A program made the position numbers and the translations under genes. 64,000 nucleotides of DNA from Aureliella helgolandensis. Lineage in GTDB: Bacteria; Planctomycetota; Planctomycetia; Pirellulales; Pirellulaceae. The notes under the pieces were generated by a model that ran no database searches, was not told the DNA's origin, and saw only the letters and a program-made list of their open reading frames with translations. Of this stretch, positions 9,216 to 19,430 are shown one piece after another; positions within the stretch are counted from its first letter, which is position 1; every line of letters starts with the position of its first letter. The DNA is taken from the NCBI RefSeq assembly GCF_007752135.1, contig NZ_CP036298.1, forward strand, positions 7,742,501 through 7,806,500, in the 5' to 3' direction.

Positions 9216-9842
9216 TTAAGCCTCCTCAACTTGTTCTGGTTTGAACGTGCGAATCACCCAAATGATGATACCAATGATGAAGAAGGCACTCGGTGCCAAC
9301 AACATCAAGCCATTGGGGTTGTACCAACCACCGCTGGTTACGGGATTCAGAATGACGTAGCCGAATAGCGATCCCGAGCCGAATAACTCACGGAAGAAGC
9401 CCACGGTCAGCAAGATAAAGCTATATCCCAGTCCGTTACCGATACCATCCAAAAAGCTCATGAGCGGGTCGTTCTTCATGGCGAAGCCTTCCGCCCGCCC
9501 CATCACGATGCAATTCGTGATAATCAAGCCGACAAACACGCTGAGCGTCTTACTCGTCTCGAACAGAAATGCTTTCAGCAGCTGGTCTACCAGGATTACC
9601 AAGGAAGCAATCACGACCATCTGCACGATAATCCGAATACTGGACGGGATGCGATGCCGAATCGAACTCACCGCAGCACTTGCACAGCCGGTCACTAACG
9701 TAACCGCAATGCTCATCACCAAGGAGGTCGACATCTGAGTCGTCACCGCCAAGGCCGAACAGATACCGAGGATTTGAAGGCCGATCGGATTGTTATCGAA
9801 GATCGGCTTCAACAGCACGTCTTTAGCCGTTTGGGCTGCCAT
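9216..9842 (-). CDS. nqrD: Na+-NQR subunit D
   Basis: Integral membrane partner of NqrE, 208 residues with six hydrophobic helices. Iron-ligand cysteines appear at residues 28 (LGICSAL) and 111 ([12 protein letters not shown]). The start at 9842 is fixed by an AGGAG ribosome site and lies within the last 20 bases of nqrC, indicating translational coupling; the 17 in-frame residues upstream belong to the overlap and are not family-like. Confidence 0.96.
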   Translation of the reverse strand: MAAQTAKDVLLKPIFDNNPIGLQILGICSALAVTTQMSTSLVMSIAVTLVTGCASAAVSSIRHRIPSSIRIIVQMVVIASLVILVDQLLKAFLFETSKTLSVFVGLIITNCIVMGRAEGFAMKNDPLMSFLDGIGNGLGYSFILLTVGFFRELFGSGSLFGYVILNPVTSGGWYNPNGLMLLAPSAFFIIGIIIWVIRTFKPEQVEEA

Positions 9843-10665
9843 TGGAGGCTCCTTGCTGCGAGGCCAGTTTCTTAATGTAAGGTCCGAAGCCATTGTCGCT
9901 GAACCAATACTTCAGCATCGAATCGACTCCACGACTGGTAATCGTTGCACCGGAGAGGCCATCCACCTCGTAGGGAGCTAACTCAGTGGGCGGGGCGCCC
10001 TTGGCTACGCCAATCTTCAGATTGTCGTCTTCACGCGGTGCCCCTTCTTCCCAAATCTTCTTGCCAATCCACTTGGCTTTCCAAATCGGATTTTCAACTT
10101 CACCACCTAATCCAGGTGTTTCAGCGTGCTCGTAGTAGGTCAAGCCTTGGATGGTTTGCAAGTCATGCTCGACAGCCACATAGCCGTAGAGCGTGGACCA
10201 CAATCCACGGCCGTAAATGGGCAACACGACCTGTTCGAACGAAGCGTCGTCTTCACTCGCCCCCTCAGCCTTGATTAGATAGACCCAAGTCTGCTTCTCG
10301 CGTTCCTTGTTTCCGATATCGAATTGCCCCTCTACCGGTGTATTACGCTCTGGGTCCTTCGCAGCCTTGCGAGGCTCATACATTTTGTCGGGATCTTCGA
10401 CATATTCTCCCGTGTCAATATCCAGCAACTGCCTGACCACACGTGAACGAAACAGTTCTTCAATCTCATCTCCGCTCAAACTGTCTGGATCCTCGGCCAG
10501 CCCTGCAGCGGCAATGATGTTCTTTTGACGATCCAGCAGCTTGTTGCGTTCCTGTCGCGGCTTGAGCGAGACGGCCGCTCCACTGACCAGCAGGGAGCAG
10601 ACGATGCACAGTACGAGCGAGACAATGAACGTGTTGGCTATGGAATCTTTATCGTTAAGCGGCAT
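9823..10665 (-). CDS. nqrC: Na+-NQR subunit C (covalent FMN)
   Basis: Periplasm-facing flavoprotein subunit. One N-terminal membrane helix (about 11-33) anchors the protein, and the C-terminal domain carries the flavinylation motif [10 protein letters not shown], whose Thr241 would receive FMN from ApbE. Starting at 10665 the protein has 280 residues, slightly longer than typical (about 260). The start lies inside the end of nqrB with a GGAGGG ribosome site; the gene also overlaps nqrD at its end. Both overlaps suggest tightly coupled synthesis. Confidence 0.96.
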   Translation of the reverse strand: MPLNDKDSIANTFIVSLVLCIVCSLLVSGAAVSLKPRQERNKLLDRQKNIIAAAGLAEDPDSLSGDEIEELFRSRVVRQLLDIDTGEYVEDPDKMYEPRKAAKDPERNTPVEGQFDIGNKEREKQTWVYLIKAEGASEDDASFEQVVLPIYGRGLWSTLYGYVAVEHDLQTIQGLTYYEHAETPGLGGEVENPIWKAKWIGKKIWEEGAPREDDNLKIGVAKGAPPTELAPYEVDGLSGATITSRGVDSMLKYWFSDNGFGPYIKKLASQQGASNGSPNG

Positions 10666-11953
10666 AGCGGAGAGCCCTCCGTTTGATGTTGGCCTGAACC
10701 ACAAAGTAATCGATGAGTGGAGCAAACACGTTTCCGAACAAAATTGCGAGCATAATTCCTTCCGGGAAGGCAGGGTTGATCGCTCGAATCAAAATCGTCA
10801 TGGCGCCTATCAGGCCACCGTAGTACCATTTGCCTGTTTCGGTCATCGACGCACTCACCGGGTCGGTGGCCATGAAGACCGTTCCAAACGCAAAACCACC
10901 GATCACGAAGTGCCACCATGGTGGAACTTGGAACATCGGATTCGTTTCGCTCCCCACGATGTAGAGCAATGAGGCAAGGCCAGCAGCACCAATACAAACA
11001 CCCGCCATGATCCGCCAGGATCCGATTCCGGTGGCAATCAAGATAACCGCACCAATTAAGCAAGCCAGCGCGCTCGTTTCGCCCATCGAGCCTGGGATGG
11101 TTCCCAAGAACGAGCTCATCCAACTCACACTCTGCTCGCCACCGGTCGTCGCAATATGCTGCAGTGATTCCATCGCACTTCCCAACTCGTCGACTTGCTT
11201 GGGCTTCAACTGCCCCAGCCAGCCCAAGGCGGTTGCACCGGAGTAACCGTCTACGGCCCCATCGCGAACGAACTTAGCGGCAGTCCAAACTTTGTCGCCG
11301 CTGATCTGACCAGCGTAGGCGAAGTAGAGGAAGGCTCGGGCGGTCAGTGCGGGGTTGAGGAAGTTGCGTCCCGTTCCGCCAAAAATTTCCTTGCCGATCA
11401 CGACACCAAACATAATCCCCACGGCAACTTGCCACAGCGGAATGTCGGGAGGTAGAGTCAGCGGAAATAGCAAACCCGTGACCAGAAACCCTTCGTTGAT
11501 CTCATGGCCGCGAATCATGCTAAAGACAAGCTCGCTGAGGCCACCAGCGGTCATACAGACGATGTAAACCGGTAGGAAAAAGATCGCCCCATAAACCAGG
11601 TTATCAAGAAAGCTGCCTGGATCGTGGGCCAATCCCAGCGCAGAATGAATCGAATTGTGCCAGTCGAAGGCAGGCTCAAGCCCAGCCTCTTGGATCGCCT
11701 GGATCGCCAAATTCGCCTGGTAACCCGTATTCCACATCGCCATGAAAACGCACGGGATCAAGGCCACTACGACCATGGTCATCATGCGTTTGAGATCCAG
11801 CGAGTCCCGAACGTGGGTTAACCCCTTCGCGACCTGGCCTGGTGTGTACAAGAACGTGTCGGCCGCTTCGTAAAGCGGGTACAACTTCTCAAGCTTGCCA
11901 CCCTTGTCAAACAAGGGATGCATTTTGTCGAGCGTATTTCGCAAGAACTTCAT
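10655..11953 (-). CDS. nqrB: Na+-NQR subunit B (covalent FMN, sodium channel subunit)
   Basis: Largest membrane subunit and main sodium pathway. The 432 residues contain about ten hydrophobic helices, the flavinylation motif GYSGATALG with Thr241, and the conserved [11 protein letters not shown] helix. The start at 11953 ([15 protein letters not shown]) is 7 bases after the nqrA stop; the preceding 27 in-frame codons overlap nqrA and are not family-like. Confidence 0.96.
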   Translation of the reverse strand: MKFLRNTLDKMHPLFDKGGKLEKLYPLYEAADTFLYTPGQVAKGLTHVRDSLDLKRMMTMVVVALIPCVFMAMWNTGYQANLAIQAIQEAGLEPAFDWHNSIHSALGLAHDPGSFLDNLVYGAIFFLPVYIVCMTAGGLSELVFSMIRGHEINEGFLVTGLLFPLTLPPDIPLWQVAVGIMFGVVIGKEIFGGTGRNFLNPALTARAFLYFAYAGQISGDKVWTAAKFVRDGAVDGYSGATALGWLGQLKPKQVDELGSAMESLQHIATTGGEQSVSWMSSFLGTIPGSMGETSALACLIGAVILIATGIGSWRIMAGVCIGAAGLASLLYIVGSETNPMFQVPPWWHFVIGGFAFGTVFMATDPVSASMTETGKWYYGGLIGAMTILIRAINPAFPEGIMLAILFGNVFAPLIDYFVVQANIKRRALRYAA

Positions 11954-11960
11954 CGAAAGA

Positions 11961-13313
11961 CTAGCCCTCTCTCTCAATCGTGAGCAGATTGTCTCGCAGT
12001 ATTTCACCGTATTCGTATTTACCGGGACACACAAAGGTGCATAGTCCCAAGTCTTCCTCGTCGAGCTCCAGACAGCCCAGATCTTGGGCTACCGCTGTCT
12101 CGCGAGAGATCAATGCCCGCAACAGGAGCGTGGGAAGCAAATCCAACGGCATCACTTTTTCATAGGACCCAATCGGGACCATCGCCCGCTCGCTGCCGCC
12201 TGTACTCGTAGTCATGGCAAACTTTTTCGAGCCCTGCCATGCCGCTGCAAATGCTCGCGTCACCGAAAACTTGTCGAAGCCCGGTGACTGCCAACCCAAA
12301 AATTCGCGCTCCGTACCTTCCAGCAAGCACGACACCTGCAAATGGTAACGGCCTAGATACCCAGTTAAGTTTTCCAGCGAACGGCCGTTAAGCACCGAAC
12401 CCGAAACAATGCGATTGTCGCCCGCATTCAACTCGCCTTCCACCAATTGCTCGATCGAAGCACCCAGCTGGGTTTGAATCAATCGCGGCCGTTTCACACC
12501 AGGCCCAGCCAATGACACGATCCGCGTCAAGTCCAGCTCGCCGGTCAAAAACAACTGGCCAATCGCGATGGCATCTTGGTAATTCAAATGCCAGTTCACC
12601 CGACCGATGGTCGCTGGCTTGAGGAAGTGCATGTGAGTCCCAACCAAACCGGCGGGGTGGGGCCCGTCAAACTCGGCCACTTTAACCCGAGGAGTACCGT
12701 CTCCCGGAACGGCGGAGCTGGGCGCTCGACACACGAACACAGGACCATCGGTCAAACTGGACAACACCGAAAGACCGGCGGTAAAGGCCTCTTGTCGCTC
12801 AGCCACAATCGCAGCCGGTGCGGCAGCCAAGGGGTTGGTATCCATGGCGTTTACGAAAATTGCCTGCGCCTGCGATTCTGGCGACGGAACCTTACTGAAC
12901 GGGCGCGTTCGCAAAGCCGTCCACAAACCTGAATCCACGAGCTGCGAGACCACCACATCGCGACTGAGCTTCTGCAACTGCACCGCGTCGTAGCTGGCGA
13001 ACTTGCGACTCTGCTGATCGCCCTGCTTGTCAATTACGATCGACAGAAACCGCCGTTTGGCTCCGCGATTGACGGCAGCCACGCGGCCACCCGCTGGCGC
13101 GGTAAAGACGACTCCCGGAGTCTTCTTATCTGAAAACACGGGTTGCCCCAAAACCACTTCGTCCCCTTCGGAAACGAGCAGCGTCGGCCGCATGCCGATA
13201 TAGTCGTCGGCCACGATGGCAACCTGACGAACCTCTTTAGACTCGATTTTCTGCTCGGGTTCACCACTGATTGGAACGTCGAGCCCTCGTCCAATTTCAA
13301 ACCTATCCACCAT
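11961..13313 (-). CDS. nqrA: Na+-NQR subunit A
   Basis: Cytoplasmic, cofactor-free subunit near the quinone site; first gene of the operon. The 450 residues match NqrA length. Visible family segments include [15 protein letters not shown] at the start, [13 protein letters not shown] in the centre and [15 protein letters not shown] near the C terminus, which identifies NqrA rather than the related RnfC because no CxxCxxC ferredoxin motifs are present. The ribosome site is weak (GGAG about 17 bases upstream). Confidence 0.96.
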   Translation of the reverse strand: MVDRFEIGRGLDVPISGEPEQKIESKEVRQVAIVADDYIGMRPTLLVSEGDEVVLGQPVFSDKKTPGVVFTAPAGGRVAAVNRGAKRRFLSIVIDKQGDQQSRKFASYDAVQLQKLSRDVVVSQLVDSGLWTALRTRPFSKVPSPESQAQAIFVNAMDTNPLAAAPAAIVAERQEAFTAGLSVLSSLTDGPVFVCRAPSSAVPGDGTPRVKVAEFDGPHPAGLVGTHMHFLKPATIGRVNWHLNYQDAIAIGQLFLTGELDLTRIVSLAGPGVKRPRLIQTQLGASIEQLVEGELNAGDNRIVSGSVLNGRSLENLTGYLGRYHLQVSCLLEGTEREFLGWQSPGFDKFSVTRAFAAAWQGSKKFAMTTSTGGSERAMVPIGSYEKVMPLDLLPTLLLRALISRETAVAQDLGCLELDEEDLGLCTFVCPGKYEYGEILRDNLLTIEREG

Positions 13314-13372
13314 AGTTTTGCTTCATCCACTCCGCTGCAGGAAAACCGATCAGCGGCCACGAACCAGAGACT

Positions 13373-13390
13373 TTGTGAAATATTTCACAA
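13373..13390. promoter_or_regulatory. Rex-type operator upstream of the nqr operon
   Basis: TTGTGAAATATTTCACAA is a perfect 18-base palindrome, 59 bases upstream of the nqrA start codon. It equals the consensus published for the redox repressor Rex (TTGTGAA-N4-TTCACAA), which senses the NADH/NAD+ ratio and often controls NADH dehydrogenases. It also contains a CRP-type core (TGTGA-N6-TCACA), so a CRP/FNR-family regulator is the alternative. No rex or crp gene is in the window. The core promoter cannot be placed with confidence. Confidence 0.75.
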
Positions 13391-14188
13391 GCAGATCTTA
13401 AAAATAATCCCGCAGTAAAAATGAGTATCACGGCGGGACCGCAAGCAGAGCTGGGATTGGTTTCGGAAGGAAGCAAGCCCTCTGTTGAACTAAGTTCTCG
13501 AGATAGGGGCAACGCTTTCCGCACGAGCCAGTACAGAGCTTCAACTCGAATTATGGTTGTCGATTATGACGAAGCGGCCTGGATCTGACAACGGCAGTTG
13601 AGGTTTAGTTGCAGACACTCCCGCGTTAGGCCCCCGCAAACAATCCCAAACGCCTGGTCCAACAACGTAACGCACACGCCCCTACGGCGGCATGCCAACC
13701 AACACCTCCTCCTTAAGGACAGTACGCAACCATAAACACACTTCGGAGGTTTTACAGAGCCGCCAACGAGAGCTCGCACCAGTCGCCGGCGCGCCGTGGC
13801 GTCGCTTGATTTCTACGGGACTCACCACCGGGGCCCTCTTCCCGAGCCGACCAACGAGAGGTGAATCACGGCGCTGTAATTCTGCCTGCAACCCGTTCTC
13901 AGAAGCAATTCATTCCGCTGCCCCCCTGCCCTGCGACGGAGCCAATCGAGGTCCACGCTTCTACAAAAACCGCTACAATTCCCAAGAGTTGCGTTCAACC
14001 CGCACCCCGCCGCCAGGACTCCGTCTCGCACCGTAAAAACAAGCGAGTCTTGGCCTCGGCGACTGCTGTAGCACAGCCCGGCGGGTCCCTGGAGCGTAAT
14101 TTCCTATCCATTGTTTCCTGAGGGAGTCCCCTCAGGCCCGTGCAACAACCCCGAATTGGTTAACCGCCCCACTCAAGCAGGACCATCC
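13391..14188. other. Long intergenic region between nqr operon and lipoprotein gene
   Basis: About 800 bases between divergent genes. Beyond the Rex-like palindrome at its left edge I see no conserved gene, RNA or repeat. Several short open frames overlap one another on both strands without ribosome sites or family-like sequence and are not called. Confidence 0.5.
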
Positions 14189-14647
14189 ATGAAACGTCTC
14201 GTTTTAATTCCACTTGTTTGCTTACTCTTTGGCTGCTCCCCCTCCGCTCCGACCACAACCGACACGACAGCCAGCAATGCGGCCTCGGAGTCAGGTCACA
14301 GCCACGAACACGGCGACCTAGGGCCTCACGGAGGGCATTTACTCGACCTGCAACCCGCCGGAAAGCATGCCGAATGGACCCACGACGATGAAAAACACTT
14401 AATTGCCGTTTATCTCGACGACTTCGATGCGGAGAAGGTTCAAGAGGTCAAGTTCGTGGTAGATCTCGAAGGAGTACCCCAAGAAGAATTCCCGCTAACC
14501 GCAGGTGAGCAGGGCTGGAGCATCACGAGCGAGACTCTGATGACGCACCTAAATATGGGAGACGTCGTTAAGGTGCAACTGCTAGTAATTGATGACAGCG
14601 GCACGCAGGCGTCGGTCCTGGAGAAACACGAAGATCATCACCACTAG
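14189..14647 (+). CDS. Secreted His-rich lipoprotein of unknown function
   Basis: A 152-residue protein beginning MKRLVLIPLVCLLFGC, a classic lipoprotein signal with the lipobox LFGC. The mature part opens with a Thr/Ser-rich linker and a His-rich patch (HSHEHGDLGPHGGH), and ends EKHEDHHH; both could bind a divalent metal. The middle is beta-rich and acidic. I do not recognise a named domain. The start at 14189 is chosen because the signal peptide begins there; 26 in-frame codons upstream lack coding character. It appears to stand alone. Confidence 0.8.
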   Translation: MKRLVLIPLVCLLFGCSPSAPTTTDTTASNAASESGHSHEHGDLGPHGGHLLDLQPAGKHAEWTHDDEKHLIAVYLDDFDAEKVQEVKFVVDLEGVPQEEFPLTAGEQGWSITSETLMTHLNMGDVVKVQLLVIDDSGTQASVLEKHEDHHH

Positions 14648-14872
14648 TCAGCCGCAGCCCAGGCAACGCTCGAGCCCAGTGCGACAGCATCCCGCTGGTG
14701 CGCGAGAACCGCGCACCGGCTCGCTGCCCCCCATGCTTGCTCCAGTCCTCAATGCTTAGTGAACTTCCCGTGTGCGGCGTATGGAGCCAATTGCATTTCG
14801 AACTCATGCCGTGAAGACACCGCCTCGATCTGCCGATCGCAGCAACTACATCTTCCTTAGCTTACGAGAATT
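14648..14872. other. Intergenic sequence, nothing recognised
   Basis: About 225 bases between the lipoprotein gene and repeat copy 2. I see no terminator or gene. After the repeat, 15026-15231 is also unassigned and should contain the sulfatase promoter. Confidence 0.4.
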
Positions 14873-15025
14873 GTTGAAATACCAACCCGCTGCGTAACGG
14901 GCTGTTGATTTAATCGCAATTTGAATTTCAATGCGGAGGTAACACTCTTAATTGCCTTGTAGCGGAGGTTACCCTTCCTTGCTCACGCGGCGGGTTACTA
15001 TTTCAACAGCCCGGTAAGCAAGGAA
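14873..15025 (+). repeat. MITE-like dispersed repeat, copy 2
   Basis: About 150 bases, nearly identical to the reverse complement of 51415-51565 (11 differences in about 148 aligned positions by my count). The two ends form an imperfect inverted repeat: the left end TGTTGAAATACCAACCCGC pairs with TTACTATTTCAACA and neighbouring bases at the right end. No open frame is inside. It lies between the lipoprotein and sulfatase genes. Confidence 0.88.
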
Positions 15026-15231
15026 CGGCGACGGCCACTACCGGGCAATTGGGGGACACCACCTCCGCGTTCACACTAAAAACTCGCTTAAAACAACGAG
15101 CCGTCGCGTGGCGGGACAAATTTCCACCAGTCGCATGCGGGAATATCGTAAGCCATTCCTGCCACTCGCCCGCCTTACACACTATCGCATCGCAAAAGGC
15201 GACGTCCATACACCTAGAAAGCGGATTGCCG

Positions 15232-16680
15232 ATGACACACTTACGCCATCAATTCTTCCTGCCAATCGTGCTGAGCCTGATCAGTTGCACCTCTGGTTAC
15301 CTAGCTGGAGAAGAACAAACCAATGCTTCTAAAACCAGCGAGGCGAGTCCCAATTTTGTGGTACTGTTTGCAGACGACTTGGGATATGCGGATTTAAATT
15401 GCTTTGGTGGTGAGGGAATGCAAACCCCACATCTCGACGCGATGGCGCGTGGCGGCATGCGGCTCACGAGTTTCTACGCATCCCAGGCGGTATGCAGCGC
15501 TTCGCGAAGCTCGCTTCTCACTGGATGCTACAACGTCCGCATCGGAATCCTAGGTGCGTTGGGGCCTGGTTCTAAGACCTGTTTGAACCCGGCAGAGCAG
15601 ACAATCGCTGAGGTGCTCAAGCCTCAGGGGTACAAAACCGCCATTTTTGGCAAGTGGCACTTGGGCGATCGAGGAGTGGGCCTCCCCACTCAACACGGAT
15701 TTGACGAATACCACGGTCTTCCCTATTCGAACGACATGTGGCCCTACCACCCGACCAGCAAATCGTTTCCCGCACTTCCACTCTATGCAAATGAAACGAT
15801 CATCAACCCTAACGTCACCGCAGAGGATCAGCAGCAGTTAACGAAGTGGGCCACGGAGCATGCGGTCGATTTTATTGACCGACACAAGGCAGAGCCCTTC
15901 CTGCTCTATGTCCCCTATAGCATGCCTCACGTACCACTCTACGTGTCCGAAGAGTTCGAAGACGCCACTGGCGGTGGACTGTTCAAGAACGTGATTGCCG
16001 AGATTGATTGGAGTGTTGGAGAGATCTTGGCCAAACTCAAGGCGGAGGGCCTGCAGGATAACACACTGGTGTTGTTCACCTCGGACAATGGCCCCTGGCT
16101 GTCCTACGGTGACCACGCGGGCTCTGCCCTGCCCCTACGTGAAGGCAAGGGAACGGCCTGGGAGGGAGGCCAACGCGAGCCGACCATCGCTTACTGGCCA
16201 GGCACCATCCCTGCAGGCAGCGTGTGCGATGAAGTAGCCGGTACGATTGACGTACTGCCTACCATCGCCAAGCTGGCAGGTGCGTCATTGCCCGAACGAA
16301 AGATCGATGGGCAGGACATATCCCCTCTCCTTACGGGTGCACCTGAGGCGACCAGCCCCCACGAGGCCTTCTATTACTATTGGTCCGATGGCCTGCATGC
16401 CGTTCGCAGCGGCAAGTGGAAGCTACACTTCCCTCACTCCTACCGCAGCCTCAAAGGCGAAGCCGGTTCCGGAGGACGGCCCGGCCCCTACCAGCAGCTC
16501 CACTGCGGTTTAGAACTCTACAATCTAGAGGAAGACATCGGTGAAACGCGCGACGTGTCCGCCGAGCATCCCGACATCGTGTTGCAACTGAGTGAACTTG
16601 GGCAGCGAATGCGGCTCGAACTGGGAGACTCCCTAACGAAGACTCCCGGTACTGCCAACCGTCCTGCCGGTCGCTTGTAG
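15232..16680 (+). CDS. Sulfatase, secreted, formylglycine type
   Basis: Hydrolyses sulfate esters, in planctomycetes usually of algal polysaccharides. From 15232 the protein has 482 residues. A signal sequence (MTHLRHQFFLPIVLSLISC) ends in a possible lipobox LISC at residue 19. The sulfatase signature CSASRSSLLTG places the formylglycine-forming Cys at residue 88; metal ligands FADDLGYAD (about 46-54) and TSDNGPW in the second half are present, as is GKWHLG. The best match by eye is the arylsulfatase A/steryl sulfatase group. The in-frame stretch upstream of 15232 has no signal or coding character and overlaps repeat-flanking sequence. The substrate cannot be told. Confidence 0.92.
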   Translation: MTHLRHQFFLPIVLSLISCTSGYLAGEEQTNASKTSEASPNFVVLFADDLGYADLNCFGGEGMQTPHLDAMARGGMRLTSFYASQAVCSASRSSLLTGCYNVRIGILGALGPGSKTCLNPAEQTIAEVLKPQGYKTAIFGKWHLGDRGVGLPTQHGFDEYHGLPYSNDMWPYHPTSKSFPALPLYANETIINPNVTAEDQQQLTKWATEHAVDFIDRHKAEPFLLYVPYSMPHVPLYVSEEFEDATGGGLFKNVIAEIDWSVGEILAKLKAEGLQDNTLVLFTSDNGPWLSYGDHAGSALPLREGKGTAWEGGQREPTIAYWPGTIPAGSVCDEVAGTIDVLPTIAKLAGASLPERKIDGQDISPLLTGAPEATSPHEAFYYYWSDGLHAVRSGKWKLHFPHSYRSLKGEAGSGGRPGPYQQLHCGLELYNLEEDIGETRDVSAEHPDIVLQLSELGQRMRLELGDSLTKTPGTANRPAGRL

Positions 16681-16825
16681 GCGGGTCTGCAGTCGGCGTT
16701 TCCCTTGGGCGGCCACCTTCGCCAACTGCTCGACTCAGCGTCAAGCTCTCGCTCATTTCCTACTTAATATTTCCAACACGGGCACCCGGCCTCTCCACCG
16801 CCACGCCCTGAAACTACCGGACCCC

Positions 16826-19306
16826 ATGCAAAATCCCGAATTGAGTCGAGATGCCATCGCGGCTGAGTACTTTGACCTCCTGCCCTTCCCCCCCTACCCG
16901 ATTCAAGAGGAGGCATTGCTGACCTGGTTTACGGCTGAGCAAGGGGTATTGGTCTGCGCTCCTACCGGGACGGGAAAGACACTGATCGCCGAAGCGGCCC
17001 TATACGAAGCGCTGCGCACCGGCAAACGCGCCTACTACACCACTCCTCTCATCGCATTGACCGATCAAAAACTGGTCGAACTGCGAGAGTCAGCCGTGCG
17101 TTGGGGCTTCAAAGAATCGGACGTGGGCCTCGTGACTGGTAATCGCAAGGTCAATCCAGAGGCGCCCGTCTTAGTGGTTGTCGCCGAAATTCTGCTAAAC
17201 CGGCTGCTACAGCCAGAGGGCGCTGATTTCGACAACGTCACGGCGGTGGTAATGGACGAATTCCACAGCTTCAATGATCCCGAGCGTGGTGTCGTCTGGG
17301 AGTTGACTCTGGGCATGCTTCCTGCTCACGTGCGAACCCTCCTGCTCAGCGCAACCGTCGGCAACAGCTATGAATTCACGCGTTGGCTTTCGCGAAGCTG
17401 CAAGCGCAATTTGGAACTCGTCGAAGGGACCGAACGCAAGGTCCCACTCAGCTTCCATTGGGTGGAAGACCACCTGCTCGATGAGTGGATGGAGAAGATG
17501 GCGGCTGGCAGCGAAGAGGGACGCAGAACTCCCGCTCTGATCTTTTGCTTCAATCGTGACGAATGCTGGCAGGTTGCTGAACTACTCAAAGGCAAGCGGG
17601 TAGTCGAAAAATCTCAACAGGCAGCCTTACATAAAGAACTGGAACAATACGATTGGTCTGAGGGGGCTGGGCCCAAGTTGAAAGCTCTACTGGGTCGAGG
17701 CGTCGGCGTGCACCACGCAGGCATCCTCCCCAAGTACCGCCGTATCGTCGAAGATCTGTTTCAGAAGAAAATGCTGAGCGTCACGGTGTGCACCGAGACT
17801 CTATCGGCCGGTATCAACCTGCCAGCTCGCAGCATTGTGTTGCCCACTATCCTGAAAGGTCCCAAAGACCGCCGCAAGCCGATCGATGCAGCCAGCGCGC
17901 AGCAAATCTTCGGCCGGGCCGGAAGGCCCCAATACGATAACGAAGGACACGTCTATGCGATGGCCCACGAAGACGATGTGAAGCTGCTGCGATGGCGAGA
18001 AAAGTTCAACCAAATCCCCGAAGACACCAAAGATCCCGGTTTGTTGAAAGCTAAAAAGGCGCTCAAAAAGAAGATGCCCAAGCGTCGGCAGGGAGAAACC
18101 TACTGGACCCAGGAGCAGTTCGACAAACTCCGCGCAAGCGCCTCAGCGGACTTGGTCAGTAAGGGGAATTTGCCTTGGCGTCTGCTGGCATACATGCTGC
18201 TAAAATCGCCACAAGTTGCCCCACTTCGAGAACTCGTCGGTCGCCGGTTGCTCACCGCCGGCCCCATGGAAAAGGCGCAAGAGCGACTCAATCAGATGCT
18301 CGTTACCTTGTGGACCGGTGGCTACATCACACTAGATCCCAAACCGAGGCCGAAAGGCAAGGCCACGAGCCCTACCGCGGCCTCGCCAGGAAAAAGCCCA
18401 GAGCTCAAACACGAGGCCCCCAGCGGTGGCCTGCTGGAAGCGGCTGGATTGGGCAAGCTCGTGGAAGCAGCCCAAGAGGAAACACCCACCAAGGCCACGC
18501 CAACCAGCGAGCAGGCGCAGACGGATGCCGAACTGGCGGCAAGTCGCGGCTACGACCTGAAGGATTACACTCCTGAATTTGCGCATCCCACCGAGCGTTT
18601 GGAATTGCTCATCCATCTCCGCAGCATCAATCCGCTTTACGGCGTCTTCCTGGCTGGCCATTTGGCAATCGCCGATGACACCGAAAGACTGCTAGCCCTG
18701 GAAAGTGCACTGGCGCTCCCTGGCACGGTAGCCCGACATGTCCGTGTTCCCAAGCTGGAAGAACTCCCGGCTGGTCCACTGGCCACCACGCGTCTGGATC
18801 ATCGCCTCTTAGAGCTTGGCCTTGCTAGCCAGGAGGAGCTGATCGGGAGGCAGAAAGATGACGAGGACGAAGAGCCCAAGCGTCGTGGAGATGGAGTCTT
18901 TGAGGAGCTTCCAGTGTGGGTCATTTCGATCGGCGAAAAACTGCGACGACTTTTCAACTTCGAATACCCCAACGTGCATGATGTGCAAACCACGGCCGTT
19001 CACGTGGCTGGTGAGGTTCTAGAGTTTGGCGGACATTTCAACAAATACATCGTCGCGAAAGGCTTGCAGAAGCAGGAAGGCATTCTCTTCAGGCACCTAT
19101 TGCGACTCATACTGCTACTCGACGAAATGGCAAATATCCCACCGGCGGAAAGCACCGAAGCAGATTGGGAAGAACGTATCGATGCGCTCATCGACCGCCT
19201 TACCGAATGCTGCCGCGAAGTCGATCCCGAAAGCACTAGTGAAGCCCTTGAGCAGGGACGTGGCGGAGATGAATTGACTGCCAAACTGAAGCCAGCGCGA
19301 AAGTAA
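16826..19306 (+). CDS. Ski2-like DExH-box helicase
   Basis: An ATP-dependent nucleic-acid helicase of superfamily 2. The 826 residues show motif I APTGTGKT (45-52), the DExH motif DEFH (144-147), SAT (175-177), and in the second RecA-like domain HHAGILPKYR, TETLSAGINLP and FGRAGRPQYD. This set is typical of Ski2/Brr2-like enzymes. Residues 515-570 are a low-complexity Lys/Ala/Pro/Glu-rich linker, and the C-terminal 250 residues are helical and unassigned. It has no signal peptide and acts in the cytoplasm. RNA is the likelier substrate from family precedent, but DNA is possible. It is monocistronic, starting 145 bases after the sulfatase. Confidence 0.9.
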   Translation: MQNPELSRDAIAAEYFDLLPFPPYPIQEEALLTWFTAEQGVLVCAPTGTGKTLIAEAALYEALRTGKRAYYTTPLIALTDQKLVELRESAVRWGFKESDVGLVTGNRKVNPEAPVLVVVAEILLNRLLQPEGADFDNVTAVVMDEFHSFNDPERGVVWELTLGMLPAHVRTLLLSATVGNSYEFTRWLSRSCKRNLELVEGTERKVPLSFHWVEDHLLDEWMEKMAAGSEEGRRTPALIFCFNRDECWQVAELLKGKRVVEKSQQAALHKELEQYDWSEGAGPKLKALLGRGVGVHHAGILPKYRRIVEDLFQKKMLSVTVCTETLSAGINLPARSIVLPTILKGPKDRRKPIDAASAQQIFGRAGRPQYDNEGHVYAMAHEDDVKLLRWREKFNQIPEDTKDPGLLKAKKALKKKMPKRRQGETYWTQEQFDKLRASASADLVSKGNLPWRLLAYMLLKSPQVAPLRELVGRRLLTAGPMEKAQERLNQMLVTLWTGGYITLDPKPRPKGKATSPTAASPGKSPELKHEAPSGGLLEAAGLGKLVEAAQEETPTKATPTSEQAQTDAELAASRGYDLKDYTPEFAHPTERLELLIHLRSINPLYGVFLAGHLAIADDTERLLALESALALPGTVARHVRVPKLEELPAGPLATTRLDHRLLELGLASQEELIGRQKDDEDEEPKRRGDGVFEELPVWVISIGEKLRRLFNFEYPNVHDVQTTAVHVAGEVLEFGGHFNKYIVAKGLQKQEGILFRHLLRLILLLDEMANIPPAESTEADWEERIDALIDRLTECCREVDPESTSEALEQGRGGDELTAKLKPARK

Positions 19307-19357
19307 GTTGCACAGTACCGCCGTGTCCTGCCAGAAAAACGGCCTGCTTCCGTGCAT

Positions 19358-19397
19358 AAAAAAACCCGGCGCCATCTATCCGGACGGCACCGGGTTT
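19358..19397 (-). terminator. Terminator of the PEP-CTERM gene
   Basis: Inverted repeat 19362-19373 / 19386-19397 (AAACCCGGCGCC with GGCACCGGGTTT, one mismatch, loop 12). On the minus strand a T7 run follows. It lies 34 bases past the PEP-CTERM stop. The plus side lacks a T tract, so it is not a clear terminator for the helicase. Confidence 0.85.
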
Positions 19398-19430
19398 CGA
19401 GTTGTTCAAGCGTCTAAAACGTCGTAATTC

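Noticed and set aside
13391-14188. Several overlapping open frames of 60-115 codons on both strands
   Set aside because: None has a ribosome site, signal peptide or recognisable domain, and they conflict with one another.
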